Shown here: positions 50,380-62,144 of the stretch, piece by piece
How the letters are laid out: every line of letters starts with the position of its first letter
Numbering within the stretch: position 1 is the stretch's first letter
NCBI GenBank assembly: GCA_963575745.1
Contig: CAUYUJ010009447.1
Span: 193,684-257,683 of the forward strand
From: Prorocentrum cordatum
Taxonomy: Eukaryota > Sar > Dinophyceae > Prorocentrales > Prorocentraceae
Direction: 5' to 3'
DNA length: 64,000 nucleotides
Position numbers and translations under genes: made by a program
Notes under the pieces: model-generated
Seen by the model: only the letters and a program-made list of their open reading frames with translations
What the model was told of the DNA's origin: nothing
Databases searched by the model: none

Positions 50380-50904
50380 GGATATACGAGGCTCCCATGA
50401 TTTGCTACCGAGGGAGGGAGAGGAGAGGGAGAAGGGACGATGGGTGGGTGGAGGCGAGGGCGACGAGGACTAGGGGCGGGCGGGATCTGACACTTGTTCC
50501 ACCAGCAGCCCCCAGGCGCTCTCGACCCCTTCCCCGGGAGTAGCTTTGCGTCCTGGATCCACTGTCGATGGTTCCGCTCCCAAATTTGTGTCGCCCCCAT
50601 CGTACTTAAGGACCACATCCCCCAGAAAAATGTCGAAAGAGTGTCGAACCAATGTCGGACGAGTGTCTCCCAGGGCCCGACACGTGAAAACCTTAGAGTT
50701 TTGTTACGTTTTTGGTGCTGGAAATTCTTCCTGGTGATCAAGGCGGAGATGGGGTCCCGCCCGAGAGCAGGGACAGGCGACACCACAACCACAAGCGCGA
50801 GGCGTCAGGGAGGGTCCTCCTGGCGGTGGTCCCCCCTCTCGCTCGAGGCACCCCCTCGCCTCCGGCTTGAGTCAGGTCGGGCGTGTTCCCCCCCCGACAG
50901 GCGG
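50380..50904. other. No supported gene
   Basis: Unique-looking DNA; frames on both strands without motifs. Confidence 0.35.
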
Positions 50905-51050
50905 ATTGTTTGACGATTTGTTTTAAAACATGCTCACGAAAATATTCCATCATAGTCACACAAATAATTAACAAATCATCCCCAGGGTATTTGTTTGCCA
51001 GTTTTGAACGTCTCTCCTGTAGAAGGACAGGCCCGACTGAAGTCTCGGGG
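50905..51050 (+). repeat. Dispersed repeat A, uninterrupted copy
   Basis: Contains ACATGCTCACGAAAATATTC, ACAAATCATCCCCAG and CTCCTGTAGAAGGACAGGC, aligning with the two halves (8690-8831 and 15240-15390) split by the copia element. Confidence 0.6.
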
Positions 51051-51279
51051 GGGGCAGCGTGGACCCCCCCTGCTGGAGGTGGCCGTGCTCGTGGTGGTGC
51101 TGCTGCCGCCTCTCCTTCCTCCGCCGCGGGTGCCGCGGCCCTCTGCCCGCGCTCGGGCGGACCGAAAGGGCGGGACACGGAGCATATCAGCCAGCGTTGG
51201 CTCAAAATAGATTGGACGACCTGTATCGAGGAATCAGAGGAATCAAGCATGCTTGGAATCCGCACCTCAGCAGGCACGC

Positions 51280-51313
51280 AAGCGCGCAAGCAAGCGCGCA
51301 AGCAAGCAAGCGC

Positions 51314-51347
<34 letters not shown>

Positions 51348-51375
51348 GTGCAAGCAAGCAAGCAAACAGGCATAG
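51280..51375 (+). repeat. CAAG tetranucleotide repeat, block 1
   Basis: (GCAA)n with GCGC interruptions. Confidence 0.95.
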
Positions 51376-51565
51376 GCACAGGCGTAGGCATAGGAGTTAG
51401 AGGGGAGGCATAAGCATAGGCATAGGCATCGGAATTAGGGGGGCATAGGAATTAGGGGGGGCAACGGACCAGATCAGCCAGCAATGCCTCCAAATAGAAA
51501 AGAGGACAGGAGGAGGACAAGAGGAGGATGGGAGGAGGACGAAAGGAGGACGGGAGGAGGACGGG
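51376..51565. repeat. GGCATAG / GAATTAGGGGGG short tandem repeats
   Basis: GGCATAGGCATAGG, then two GAATTAGGGGGGC copies. The same GAATTAGGGGGGC motif returns at 51871, after the second CAAG block. GGAGGACG repeats at 51505-51565. Confidence 0.7.
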
Positions 51566-51569
51566 AGGA

Positions 51570-51850
51570 GCAAAATCAAGCAAGCGCAAGCAAGCAAGCG
51601 GAAGCAAGCAAGCGCAAGCGAGCAATAACAAGCAAGCAAGAGCCAGCGATCAAGTGCAAGCAAGCAAGGGCAAGCAAGAGCAAGCAAGCGAGAGCAAGCA
51701 CGCAAGAGCAAGCAAGCAGGTGCAAGTGAGCGTGCAAGAGCAAGCACGCAAGATCAAGCAAGCAAGCAAAAAAGCAAGCAAACACGTGCAAGCAAACAAG
51801 TGCAAGCAAGCAAGCATATGAATCCGTAGGCAAGCAAGCCAGCAAGAGCA
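51570..51850 (+). repeat. CAAG tetranucleotide repeat, block 2
   Basis: (GCAA)n with frequent GAGCAAG and GTGCAAG variants. Confidence 0.95.
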
Positions 51851-51895
51851 AGCATAAGCATAGCCATAGGAATTAGGGGGGCAAAGGACCAATTA

Positions 51896-51994
51896 GTAGG
51901 GTTTGAGTTAGAGCTCCTACAGGGCAAGCCTCCTTGGAGAAATGAGTAGGGTTTGAGCTAGGAGTCCTATAGGGCAAGCCTAATTGGAGAAGAG
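51896..51994 (+). repeat. ~49-bp tandem duplication
   Basis: Two copies of AGTAGGGTTTGAG ... GGGCAAGCCTNNTTGGAGAA. Confidence 0.85.
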
Positions 51995-51999
51995 GGGGC

Positions 52000-52570
52000 C
52001 TGATGGGAGAGCGACAAGGTATGACAATAAGACGAAACCAAGACGAAGATAACATCGGGCGAAGATAACTCTAGAATCTCTGCGATCCGGCGGCTCCGGA
52101 GGATGTCTCGGGCGCCGCGGCCTGCACAAAGCGTTCCGGAATGCTCTGCGAGCGTTCCTGGACGCTCTGGAACGGATTTCTCCTTGCCCTAGCAGCGTCC
52201 GAAAAAGGGGGACTGAGGGGGGGAACGACAAGGTGGGCTCGGGGGAGACAGCGTCGACCTCTGGGATCGGCGAGACACCGCCGAGAGAGGGGCGACAGGA
52301 CCACCCGATAACGATCCTGGACGTCTACAAGCGAGGTGGGCCATCGAGCTCCTGTCGGCGTTCAATGGGTGATTGGGGATCTATGCGTCCCACCCCTGAG
52401 CCTGGCCCCCGTACGCGTCAGTCGGAAGAAGCATGTAAAAGCATGAGCAGGAAGGCGGACAAAGCAGATTGAGCTCAAGCCCTTCAAGAGAATAGCGAAA
52501 AACAGCAGGAGCAGATCCACTCGTGAAGAAGAAAGGCGCTTAAAAGTAGACTGGGACCTGGGAATCCAGA
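52000..52570. other. No supported gene
   Basis: Unique-looking sequence. CTATGCGTCCCACCCCTGAG near 52380 resembles GATGCGTCCCCCCCTCCCGAG near 16075, another hint of shared ancestry with the region around repeat B copy 1. Confidence 0.35.
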
Positions 52571-52574
52571 AATC

Positions 52575-52805
52575 GAGGATCTTCTGACCCAGGTCAATCC
52601 AGACCCGGGTCAGGCAGGCCTTGCAGAATCCTGCAAGATCTCGCAAGATCCTGCACCCAAATCCGGATCAGCGCGAAGGATCCTGCAAGATCCTGCAGGA
52701 TCCTGAACCCGAACCCAGGTCAATGCGACCCTGGCCCTGCAGGATGCTGCAAGATCTGGCGCTCTGGCTGATCCCTGTTTGCGTTGACCCCCGTCTCTTG
52801 AGCCC
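52575..52805 (+). repeat. Dispersed repeat B, copy 2
   Basis: Colinear with 15600-15855: CAATCCAGACCCGGGTCAG, the GATCCTGCAGGATCCTG cluster, GCGACCCTGGCCCTGCAGGA, then GTTTGCGTTGACCCCCGTCT. Confidence 0.8.
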
Positions 52806-52939
52806 CGAAGAAATGCCTACTTTCAACGACGACAGGCGTGCAGCGTTGCCCCTGCGGAGGTCCGCCGCGCTTTCCCCGCAGCGGCGCCGGCGCGCCGCCG
52901 CACGGCCTCGTCGGCGGGGCTTGGGACGCGAGAGGCCTC

Positions 52940-53172
52940 GAACCCCTCCTCCTCCTCCTCTTCCTCCTCCTCCTCCACCTCTTCCTCCTCCTCCTCCTCC
53001 TCTCCTCCTCCTCCTCCTCCTCCTCCTCCTCCTGTCCTTGTTCTTGTCCTTGTTCTTGTCCTTGTCCTCTCCTCCTCCCTCCTCCTCCTCCTCCTCCTCC
53101 TCCTCCCCTCCTCCCTCCTCCTCCTCCTCCTCCTCCTCCTCCTCTCCTCCTCCTCCTCCTCCTCCTCCTGCC
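52940..53172 (+). repeat. CCT microsatellite
   Basis: Near-pure CCT run with a CTTGTCCTTGTT interruption at 53035-53065. Confidence 0.95.
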
Positions 53173-53440
53173 CGCTCGAGGGCTGAGCGACTGAGTGGGG
53201 TGGGGGGTCTTTCCCCTCCAGTGCTGCTGATGACAGCGACGACGACGCTGACGTTCTGGGTGTGAGGGGGAGGGTCACCCTACCCCTGTGTGTGTGTGTG
53301 TTTGTTTTTGTGGGGGGAACGCCTATTCGGGTTGCTTGGTGGTGATTGTCCTTGGTTGTCCAGCGCCTTGGATGGCCTGCGCCTCACATCAAGCTTCTCC
53401 GGCTCTCGGCGGGCCGGCTGGCGGGCTACAGGAACGATGG
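53173..53440. other. No supported gene; GT run at 53287-53302
   Basis: Spacer between microsatellites. Confidence 0.4.
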
Positions 53441-53441
53441 G

Positions 53442-53710
53442 GGGAGGGGGAGGAGGAGGAGGAGGAGGAGGAGGAGGAGGAGGAGGAGGAGGAGGAGGAG
53501 GAGGAGGAGGAGGAGGAGAAGCGGCGCCCCAATGGAGGGGGAGGAGGAGGAGGAGGAGGAGGAGGTGGAGGAGGAGGGAGGAGGAGGAGGAGGAGAAGGA
53601 GGCTGTCTCCCTCCTCCTCTTCTCCTCCTCCTCCTCCTCCTCCTCCTCCATCCTCTGCCTCCGCCCCATCCTCTCCTTGCCCTCCTCCTCATCATCCTCC
53701 TCCTATGTTT
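53442..53710. repeat. GGA tract followed by CCT tract (self-complementary)
   Basis: GGA run (53442-53605) switching to CCT run (53608-53705) with almost no spacer, so one strand could fold back on itself. Confidence 0.95.
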
Positions 53711-53724
53711 CGTCCTCCCCCTCC

Positions 53725-53726
53725 CC

Positions 53727-53794
<68 letters not shown>

Positions 53795-54300
53795 GCATCA
53801 TCATCATCAGCATCATCATCATCATCAGCATCATCATCATCCTCATCAACAGCATCATCATGACCATCATCAACATCATCATCACCACCACCATCATCAC
53901 TATCATCATCATCGTCATCGGGATCAGCATCCCTGTCATCACCATCAACATCACCAGCATCCACAGCATCATCACCTCAACTTTCAGCGTTGCTGTCATG
54001 TTTGTCATCATGACCATCATCAACATCATCGCCACCGTCACCACTATCACCACCATAGTCGTCGTCATCATCATCGTCGCCATCACCATCATCATCATCA
54101 TCCTCATCATCATCATCACCACCACCATCATCATCATCTTCATCATCCTCCTCCTCATCATCATCATCATTATCCGCTTCCTCCCCAATGTTACGCCTCC
54201 AGAATAACCTCGATACCGCCACACACGCTTTAGGCTAGCTGACAACTCCTCCTCTTCCTCATCATCCTTCTCCTTCTCATCGTCCTCCTCCTCATCATGA
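53725..54300 (+). repeat. ATC microsatellite, diverging rightward
   Basis: Pure ATC at 53725-53795, then ATC mixed with AGC, ACC, GTC and CTC to about 54180. A short unique stretch is followed by CTC/ATC to 54300. All frames are His, Ile, Ser, Met or Asp-rich shadows. Confidence 0.95.
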
Positions 54301-54414
54301 GCATTCACCGCATCATCCGCCTCCTCCTTCCCCCCTGTCTTCCTCCTTCCCCATGTTACGGCTTCTCGAAAAACGCGGATGCCGCCACACACGCATTTTT
54401 GTTGCTGTTCGCCC

Positions 54415-54830
54415 TCCCTCCCACCCTCCATCCCTCCCTTCTGGCCTCCATCCCTCCCTCCTTCCTTCCCTTCCCTCCCTTTCCTCCTCACCCTTTCTCC
54501 TCCTCCCTCTTCTCCTCCTCCTCCTCCTCGTCCTCTTCCTCCTCCTCCTTCTCCTCTTGCTCTTCCTTCTTCTCCTCATGTGATCAGCAGGAGGAAGGGG
54601 AGGAGGGGGAGGAGGAGGAGAGGAGGAGGAGGAGGAGGGGGAGAGGAGGAGGAGGAGGAGGAGGAGGAGGAGGAGGAGGAGGAAGAGGCGGAGGAGGAGG
54701 AGGTGGGGGACGGGCAGGAGGAGGAGGAGGAGGATGAGGAGGAGGGAGAGGAGGGGGAGGAGGAGGAGGAGGGGGAGGAGGAGGATGAGGAAGAGGAAAG
54801 CGAGCAGGAAAAGAGGAACGCTGTTTTCTC
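54415..54830. repeat. CCT tract then GGA tract around a 12-base centre (hairpin-capable)
   Basis: CCT/CTT pyrimidine run (54415-54577), CATGTGATCAGC centre, then GGA purine run (54590-54815). Confidence 0.95.
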
Positions 54831-54842
54831 GTTTTTCACAAT

Positions 54843-55072
54843 GGGTTTGCGAACCTCACCTTCGTGTACTATTGGCTCTATAGCCCCTGTATTGTTTTCT
54901 TACGAGCGAACGGCGAAATTGTGAGTTTCCGAACCCCTTCTTCGTGTACTATTAGAATCAGTGGGCTTCCGAACCTCATCTTCGTGTACTATTAGCTCTA
55001 TAGCCCCTGTATTGTTTTCCTATCAGCGAATGGCGAAATTGTGGGTTTCTGAACTCTTGCTTCGTGTACGAT
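54843..55072 (+). repeat. ~115-bp tandem duplication
   Basis: Two copies (about 54843-54955 and 54958-55072) sharing CTTCGTGTACTATTRGCTC, TATAGCCCCTGTATTG and GCGAAYGGCGAAATTGTG. A third partial CTTCGTGTAC follows each copy. Confidence 0.85.
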
Positions 55073-55122
55073 TAAATTCCGACTAATCTATGTTAGTCTA
55101 TGTGGTTTAAACTGATTGTGTG

Positions 55123-55169
55123 GAACCGAACCCGAACCCGAACCCGAACCCGAACCCTTACCCTTACCC
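55123..55169 (+). repeat. CCGAAC / CCCTTA hexamer repeats
   Basis: Five CCGAAC-type units followed by two CCCTTA units. Reverse complement reads TAAGGG then TTCGGG. Resembles a telomere-like hexamer but is not TTTAGGG. Confidence 0.9.
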
Positions 55170-55206
55170 ATTTATTCTTAGTAGACACGAAGGAGAGGTT
55201 TGACCC

Positions 55207-55385
<179 letters not shown>

Positions 55386-55389
55386 CTCT

Positions 55390-57600
55390 TTTTTTTCTTC
55401 TTATGCTTCTTCATTTTCCCTTCGCGCGCCCCGCGCGGTTCCGAGCCGCTGCGGGACGGGCGCTCCCCCCGCCGGGCAGCACGGTCGGGGGCCTACAGAA
55501 GCACCGTCTGCGGCTCACGCCGTCGCCTGCGAGCTGCCCTCCCCGCGGTCGGCCAGAGACCGTGCTGCCCGACCCGCGGGTGGCCCGACGCCCGAGCTCC
55601 ATGCCCAGACCCCCTCGGCCCCCGTGGGGCCCTCGCCCGGCGTCGGGGCCGTCCAGCCGTCCAGAAACGACTCGGGACGCAAAGCGGGTCCACGGGCATG
55701 GGTCGGGCCCTCTGGGGGTCGACGTCATGAGAAAAACTTGGCGTCGGGGGGTCTGGGCGGGGAGGGGTGGCCCTCCCCGAAGGCCCTCGGGGGAGGCGCC
55801 GCCGGGGCGGCCTGCGCGGCCCGGCCGGCTGCTCGCCCGGCCGTGATGCTATTTTGCTTTCCTTGCCCCTCTCACACGGGAGGCAAGGGGAGGGGGGGGA
55901 GGACCCAGACATGATCGCGTCATGAAAAAATCAGGACGGGTGTTTTTTCGCTATTTTCGGGCCCTGGGAGCCCTCGCCGGGACGACTCAGGATGAAAAGC
56001 CGGTCCTGGGGAAAGGGTCTGGACTTCTGGGGACGCCCCCCTGAAAAAATCAGGACGTCGCATGTCTGGGGAGGGCAGGGGGAGAGCCCGAACGACAAGC
56101 GTCGAGGGGACCTGCGCCGCCCCCCAGGGCCTCGCATCCTCACGCCACCGGCGTTCGGGGGCTGCTTGGCAAACGCCAGCTCGAGGTCGCCGGCTGAACC
56201 CCGGGTGGCCCCGCTGCAGCGGCGGCCTGCCGCGCTCCAGGAGTGCGGCCACTTCCGCGCATCTTGACACCTCCGCGGGGTCTGCCGCCGCAGAGCCGGT
56301 CGGCCAGCGTGGCCGGCGATGCCGCTGGCCCTGCGGCGCTGGCCATCAATCGGGGGGACGCGGCGGCATGTAGTCTGAAGCTCGCAGCGCCAGGCGGGGC
56401 GTGGGGTCTGATGCCCGCACAAACTCTGGAGTGCCATCTGCGACGCACGGGTCGGGCCCAGAGCGGTGCGGTCACGGATGCTTCGCACACAAGATCAGGA
56501 TCCGCCACCATCTCCTTATCTCCTCCTCCTACTCCCCCATCGTCCTTCTCATCCTCTCCTCCCTTTCATTCACCACACTTACCAAAGTTTCCGAAACAGC
56601 ACACTCAAAGAGGGCTTTGAGACCGCTTGGATGTCCACGCTGCAGACGCGCTGAGGTGGGGCGAGGGGGGGCGCCACTCTCAAAAGGCATGGGCCTTCCG
56701 AGAAGGGGGCTCCATCCTTGAGAGAGCCGGACACGAAACCTGCTAGCAAGCGGTGGCCTTTTGCACGGCCACTCACTTATGCGCGCCGCCAAAGCCAAGT
56801 GGAAGGCCGAAGCTAAGGAATGACATAAACATAACCTTTCGGGAGTCCGCGCGGATCCTTGGGGACTGCACCAACCCCCCTCTCCGCTGCCCTCAGAGGG
56901 TGCGACGCGCACTGGGGCGCAGCCAGGAAGGAGTGCATGACACGTGCACACCAAAATGCACTCACCCACACACACACATGCGTGCGTGTAAGCATCTGTC
57001 TCCCCCCTGCCCGATCGCTCCCTGTCAGCCAAAGAAGGGGAGGACAGGACGAAGGTTGTGGGGTGGCGGGGTAGAGGGAGAGGGGGAGAGGGGAGGGATG
57101 GGGGGCAGGGCGCAGGGAGGAGAGAGGAACATCAAACATTAAGGTGAGAGGGGTAGGAGAACCATGAGGATGAGGATGAGGATTAGCGGGTGGCAATGAG
57201 AGACATGTATAGAAACTGATGGTGAGAATGAGAAAGGAGTGAGGCAGACGACGATGGCATATAATAAGGATTTGGTTTGGGTCAGCGATGGCTAAGCCAG
57301 GCCGATGCTCGATGACTCTGCAGACAACCGATGCTAAGCCAGGTCGGCGATGGAAATGATGGACAGCAGGGGCGCTTTCGGGACCTGGAAAGCGGGGAAC
57401 CGAAAGCGCATAGCCGAGGGAGACACGAGCGCGAGACAAGAGGAGGGCCAGGGAGCGTGGAACGGGAAGAGCCAGGGAGGGCAGCCAGACTAGAGATCAC
57501 CTTTCGATGGCCTGAATTACGAGGCTGCCCCCCTGCGTGATCGCATGACTCACAAGATGTCAGTCCCTGCCACATGGGGGAGACCACAGAAAAGCGAAAC
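55390..57600. other. No recognised gene
   Basis: GC-rich 55430-55910. A TGAAAAAATCAGGACG motif occurs twice (55922 and 56041). 56100-56800 is open in several frames without a motif. Short CA and GGATGA repeats at ~56965 and ~57160. Nothing supports a gene. Confidence 0.35.
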
Positions 57601-57837
57601 CATCACACAACGCTCAGGCATCTGATGCGGCGCATCCAGGCATGCAGAACAAGGTTATGAAGCAAACTGCGGGTGCATGGGGAACATCGAATCTCACCAA
57701 CCATATCCTCTAGGCAGGAGGCCTGACGGAACTGCTGGCTGCTGTAACAGACTGGCCCAGACCTGCTGCAGAATCCGAAGACGTTCTCGGTTCCTTTGGT
57801 CGATATGACGGCATAGTGTGCTCCACGTACCTTTTCT

Positions 57838-58599
57838 TCAGGGCAGCGGCTGGTTTTCACCAACGAGGCGCTTCCCCCAGTCTCGATCGAGCTGTTGCTG
57901 CATCGTTGCAGCAATCATCTTCGAGTCGGGCCGCAAGTGGGTATTGGCATGGATCAGATGAACCACTGTCTCAAAATCCTGATTGGACATTGCACAGATG
58001 AGCCCATCCACGCGGTCGGGAAACGGACCCACACCACGAACACGATCGGCGTTACCCATCGGCGCGTCAAGATCGGAATCTCCTTCTCGGGGGCTATCGC
58101 GACGAACGTGAAGCCAAGTAGCCTCGGAAGGCAACAACTCCCATTTACCGCCCGAGATATGAATACATGCGCTGTCCGTTTCAAACTGTTGCCCGATGTT
58201 GTTCGGGACAAGTTTCCATCTAGCACAAAGAGAAGCGAACTGCATGTATCAATGTGCTTGAACTTCGCCCGACAATACTCACAGAACTGGTGCCCAGAAC
58301 CTCGGTGCGAATTCATATCAGAGGCTTGATCGCCCGAACTCGCTGCGCAGATCTCGCCTGAGCTTCCCAGACAATGCTACGGGGCATGGGGATGAACTCC
58401 ATTGCATTTGGAACTCCTGTCTGCCCGAATGGGAAACCAGCATCTCCAAATCCACACGCGGTCGACGAAGGGAAACCCTCACCTGCTGGCGAAGACTGGA
58501 TAGCTCACCCATCTGTTCCTCAACTTGTTGTTCCAAGAAGTTGGTGACGTAGAACAGATATACCAAAGACTTCCGCTTCCAAGCGACGTCGCCTGACAT
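57838..58599 (-). CDS. Unidentified coding-like locus (two or three frame segments)
   Basis: Minus strand. The first segment, from the ATG at 58599 to a stop at 58318 (93 codons), has YLFYVTNFLEQQVEEQMGEL (helical) and RPRVDLEMLVSHSGRQEF. A second, to 58230 in another frame, contains HQFCEYCRAKFKHIDTC, a CX2C pair. The third, 58245-57838 (135 codons), has KLVPNNIGQQFETDSACIH, WELLPSEATWLHVRRDSP and FETVVHLIHANTHL. Composition is balanced and GC is lower than the flanks, unlike repeat shadows. They read as one protein with a frame change near 58235; intron or mutation cannot be told apart. No family recognised. Confidence 0.4.
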
Positions 58600-58689
58600 G
58601 CTGGCCAGAGGCTACAGTACGGAGATGCTGGGGCACGCTTGCCAGCTCAAAACAAATGTCTGGAGGCAAAATGGATGGATTAAAAGAAT

Positions 58690-58812
58690 GATGATGAGGA
58701 TGAGACAGGAGAGAGAAGGGAGGATGAGGATGATGACGATGAGGAGGATGGCGAGGACGAAGAGGAGGAGGAGGAGGAGAAGGAGAAGGAGAAGGAGGAT
58801 GAGGAGGAGATG
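58690..58812 (+). repeat. GATGAG / GGA microsatellite
   Basis: GATGAGGATGAG grading into GAGGAGGAGGAG. Confidence 0.9.
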
Positions 58813-59039
58813 AGGAAAACGGCGGAAGCTGAGGAGGACCAAGGACAAGGGCGATGCGGTGCTCGCCAGGCGCTGACGTCCTCGCCGCCGCCGCCGTGGC
58901 TGCCGACGCCGCCCGCATTGCCCACGGCGGCGGCCACGGCGCCGTCTCGCCAATTAGCCGACGGCGGCGGCGGTCGAAGCCGCGGCGACGGCGAAGAGCC
59001 GCGGCCGCGGCGTTCGACGGCGGCGACGGGCGGCGGTGA

Positions 59040-59165
59040 CTGGTTTTGTAGGATTCATAAAACTGGCTTGATGAATTCACCAAAATTATGCTTTTCGAGC
59101 TCAGGAAACCAATTTTTGGACTTCCAGAAGCCGGTGTCTGAATTCCAAAAAGCTTCTTATTTTTT
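59040..59165. other. AT-rich island in GC-rich DNA
   Basis: About 125 bases of much lower GC (AAACTGGCTTGATGAATTC ... AAAAAGCTTCTTATTTTTTG) inside GGC-rich sequence. No gene seen; it could be a small insertion. Confidence 0.5.
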
Positions 59166-59379
59166 GAGACGGCGGCGGCGGCGCGCCGACGGCCGCGCGG
59201 CCGGGGCCTACAGCTCCGGGGGCCCGCCGGGGGCGCCCTCGGCGAGGCCCTCGGGGGGCCGCAGGGCGCGGCTCCGCGAGGGCCTCGCGGGGGGCCGGGC
59301 CGCGCCCTCGGCGCGCAGCTCGGGGGCGGGCTCCGCGGCGCCGCCTCGCGGCGGCGGCGGCTCAGGCGGCGACGCCACG

Positions 59380-59610
59380 GACCGACGGCGCCGACGGCCA
59401 CCGCGACGACGACGGCGACATCGCCGACGGCCGCGACGACGACAACAGCGTCGACGACGGCCGCGGCGCCGACGACGACGACGGCGACGACGACGATGAC
59501 GACGACGCTGACGACGCTGACGGCGTCGGCGACGACGGCGTCGGAGATGACAGCGTCAACGACGACGCTGACGGCGACAGCGACGACGGCGACGGCGGCG
59601 GCGTGCAATC
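59380..59610 (+). repeat. GACGGC / GACGAC repeat
   Basis: Imperfect GACGAC and GACGGCGAC units; Thr/Asp/Arg-rich shadows in all frames. Confidence 0.85.
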
Positions 59611-59619
59611 TGGGCGGCT

Positions 59620-60395
59620 CCTCCTCGGAAGCCCGCCTCGGCCCTCGGTCGAGGCCAGGGCTCTCTGCAGAGGAAAAGAGGAATAGATGTTCGACGCCGG
59701 CGGCGGTCGGCAGGGCGGGAACGGGGAACACCAAGGTTTGGTGGGTATCGCTTTCACATCTGACCGATCCCTGTCTCCACTGGCATGGCCTTGGGCCCGT
59801 TGGCCGACTTACCCGCCCAGGTCGGGATACATGCCTGTTCCTTTGGATTCTGCGGGGCCGCTCCCCACCTGACAGCGCAAAAACGGCCGCACATACACCC
59901 ACCCAGGGGTATAGATGTGAGTGCGGTGTACGAGGGTGGGCTGGTGGGACTGAGATAAAACGGCCCACTGGGGATGGTGATAGGTCAAACGATGCTGATT
60001 TAGAACCTTCCGGGGCCCTAGGACTGACATGTTTCTTCTCGGGGGCAGATCGACGGAAGGACACGAGAATAAGGGGCCTTCCCCTTGCAGTCGCTCGACC
60101 ACCACCGCATTGCTCGCAAACACCTTCTGGGCAATGTCACGAGAGCCTCAAGAAAGCGGCCTCCGCGGCCGAATACTTTCCACGTGGCCTCATGTGGGGC
60201 AGAACACACGTGATTCCCAGTGTGGACCCCGAACAACTTGTACTGTACCCTCGATGTGCAATAGCTGATGTGCAATCTGCGTATGATGCTCCCCATGCGT
60301 TGTAGCAATATGCGTATGTTGCTCCCCATGCGTTGCAGCACATGTGGCGCCATGAATGTGGAATATATTGGCGTTGCAAACAGCTTTTCGAACAC
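59620..60395. other. No supported gene
   Basis: Unique sequence with two GTATGYTGCTCCCCATGCGTTG copies at 60283-60302 and 60311-60337 just before the CA tract. Confidence 0.4.
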
Positions 60396-60398
60396 ACG

Positions 60399-60401
60399 CC
60401 C

Positions 60402-60442
<41 letters not shown>

Positions 60443-60637
60443 AGACACACACACACACCACACACACAACACACACAACACACAACACACAACACACAAC
60501 ACACACAACACACAACACACAACACACAACACACAACACACAACACACAACACATAACACACAACACACAACACATAACACACAACACACACAAGACACA
60601 CACAACACACACACAACACACAACACACACACACACC

Positions 60638-60694
<57 letters not shown>

Positions 60695-60733
60695 ACACAC
60701 ACGCACACACACACACACACTCACACACCCGTA
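60399..60733 (+). repeat. CA-based compound microsatellite
   Basis: (CA)n, then ACACAACACACA-type 7-9 bp units, an ACGC run (60640-60680), then (CA)n again. Confidence 0.97.
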
Positions 60734-60736
60734 ACT

Positions 60737-61045
60737 TGAGGAGGAGGAGGAGGAGGAAGAGACTGATGGTGAGGAGGAGGAGGATGGTGATGAGGAGGAG
60801 GAGGAGGATGGTGAGGAGGACGAGGATGGTGAGGAAGAGGAGGAGGAGGAGGAGGAGAAGGAGGAGGAGGAGGAGGAGGAGGAGGATGGTGGTGGTGGTG
60901 AGGAGGAGGAGGAGGAGGAGGAGGAGGAGGAGGAGGAGGATGGTGGTGGTGGTGGTGAGGAGGAGGAGGAGGAGGAGGAGGAGGAGGAGGAGGAGGAGGA
61001 GAGGGATGGTGAGGAGGAGGAGGAGGTGGAGGAGAAGAAGGAGAA
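60737..61045 (+). repeat. GGA microsatellite with GGATGGTG interruptions
   Basis: About 300 bases; purine-rich on plus. Confidence 0.97.
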
Positions 61046-61189
61046 ACCCAAAAAGGGATCTGGCGGCCCCCGATGAGGGGGGGGCGGGGCGGCCTGGCGC
61101 CACGGCGGGAGCCAGCTGCCGTTCGCGGCCCCACAACGGCCGAGCGTGGCGCACCGCGTCGCCGGACGTCTCCTCGGGGGACGACAGCG

Positions 61190-61201
61190 ACAACGAGGAG
61201 C

Positions 61202-61232
<31 letters not shown>

Positions 61233-61385
61233 AGACGACTACGACGACGACCACGGCGACGACGACAACGGTGACAACGACGACGGCGACGACGAGCACG
61301 ACGGCTACGACAACGACAACGTCGAAAACAATGACGACGACGACGGCAACGACGACGACGAAAACGACGACGACGAGCACGGGGG
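61190..61385 (+). repeat. GACGAC microsatellite, diverging rightward
   Basis: Pure GAC at the start, then mixed with AAC and GGC. Confidence 0.95.
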
Positions 61386-61499
61386 TCGCGCGGCGACGGC
61401 TGCTGCTCCCCTCTTCCTGCTCGTTTCGCACCCCTGCTTGGAATTCCTCCTCCTCCTCCTCCGCCTCCTCCTCCTCCTCATCTACCTCCATTCCTGTTC

Positions 61500-62140
61500 T
61501 TAGAAATCTTCCCTGTCGCACCCTGGGGTCAGTCGAGAGGGCGGATCGGGCGTTTCGCTAAAGCCTTCCTTACCATTTGTGTTCTTGAAGCTCTGAATTT
61601 GCTACAACTTCACGGATGGAGGGTGGGTCGTTCGTTTTCAAAACGTGGCGCTCGCCGTAGCGCCGCGCACAAGTTAAGGAACATGTTCACTAAGAAAATA
61701 GACTTCACGCGAGCGTTTTCTTAAACCGTAGCCTAGATCCGGGTAAACAACGGTTCTTCGGGAATAAGAGCTCCGAGAAGACGCCTGCGGTCCACTGCAG
61801 CCCCGTGGCTCCTTACACGCTATCTGAAGTCCATGGAAGTTGCTGCTTGGTCTTAAGATTGCTCATGGGTGTAGGCCGACATTTGCTGGATGGCCCTTGC
61901 GCCATGAAGCTGGTCTATAAAAGGCAGTGGCTTAACAGCACATGCCCCCTCGAATGGCCGTAGCAGGCTGATCGGGGAGGAGAGGGACAAGAGAGTGTGG
62001 GAAAGTAGGGAAGTCCTCTCGGGCACATGCTGGACCTGCGGACGACAGCAAGGAACGCCCATGTGGCTCCGCCCTCCACATGTTCCTCCCCTTGCCATGA
62101 CAGTACTGGCGCATGCGGTGGCGTGCTACAGTGAAGGGCT
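61500..62140. other. No supported gene
   Basis: Unique-looking sequence between microsatellites; no motif found. Confidence 0.35.
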
Positions 62141-62144
62141 ACTG

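Noticed and set aside
51896-51960. Telomere repeats suggested by TAGGGTTTGAG
   Set aside because: Only one match per 49-bp duplicated unit; not a TTTAGGG array.
53290-54233. His-, Ile- or Ser-rich ORFs of about 300 codons
   Set aside because: Generated by GGA, CCT and ATC microsatellites in every frame.
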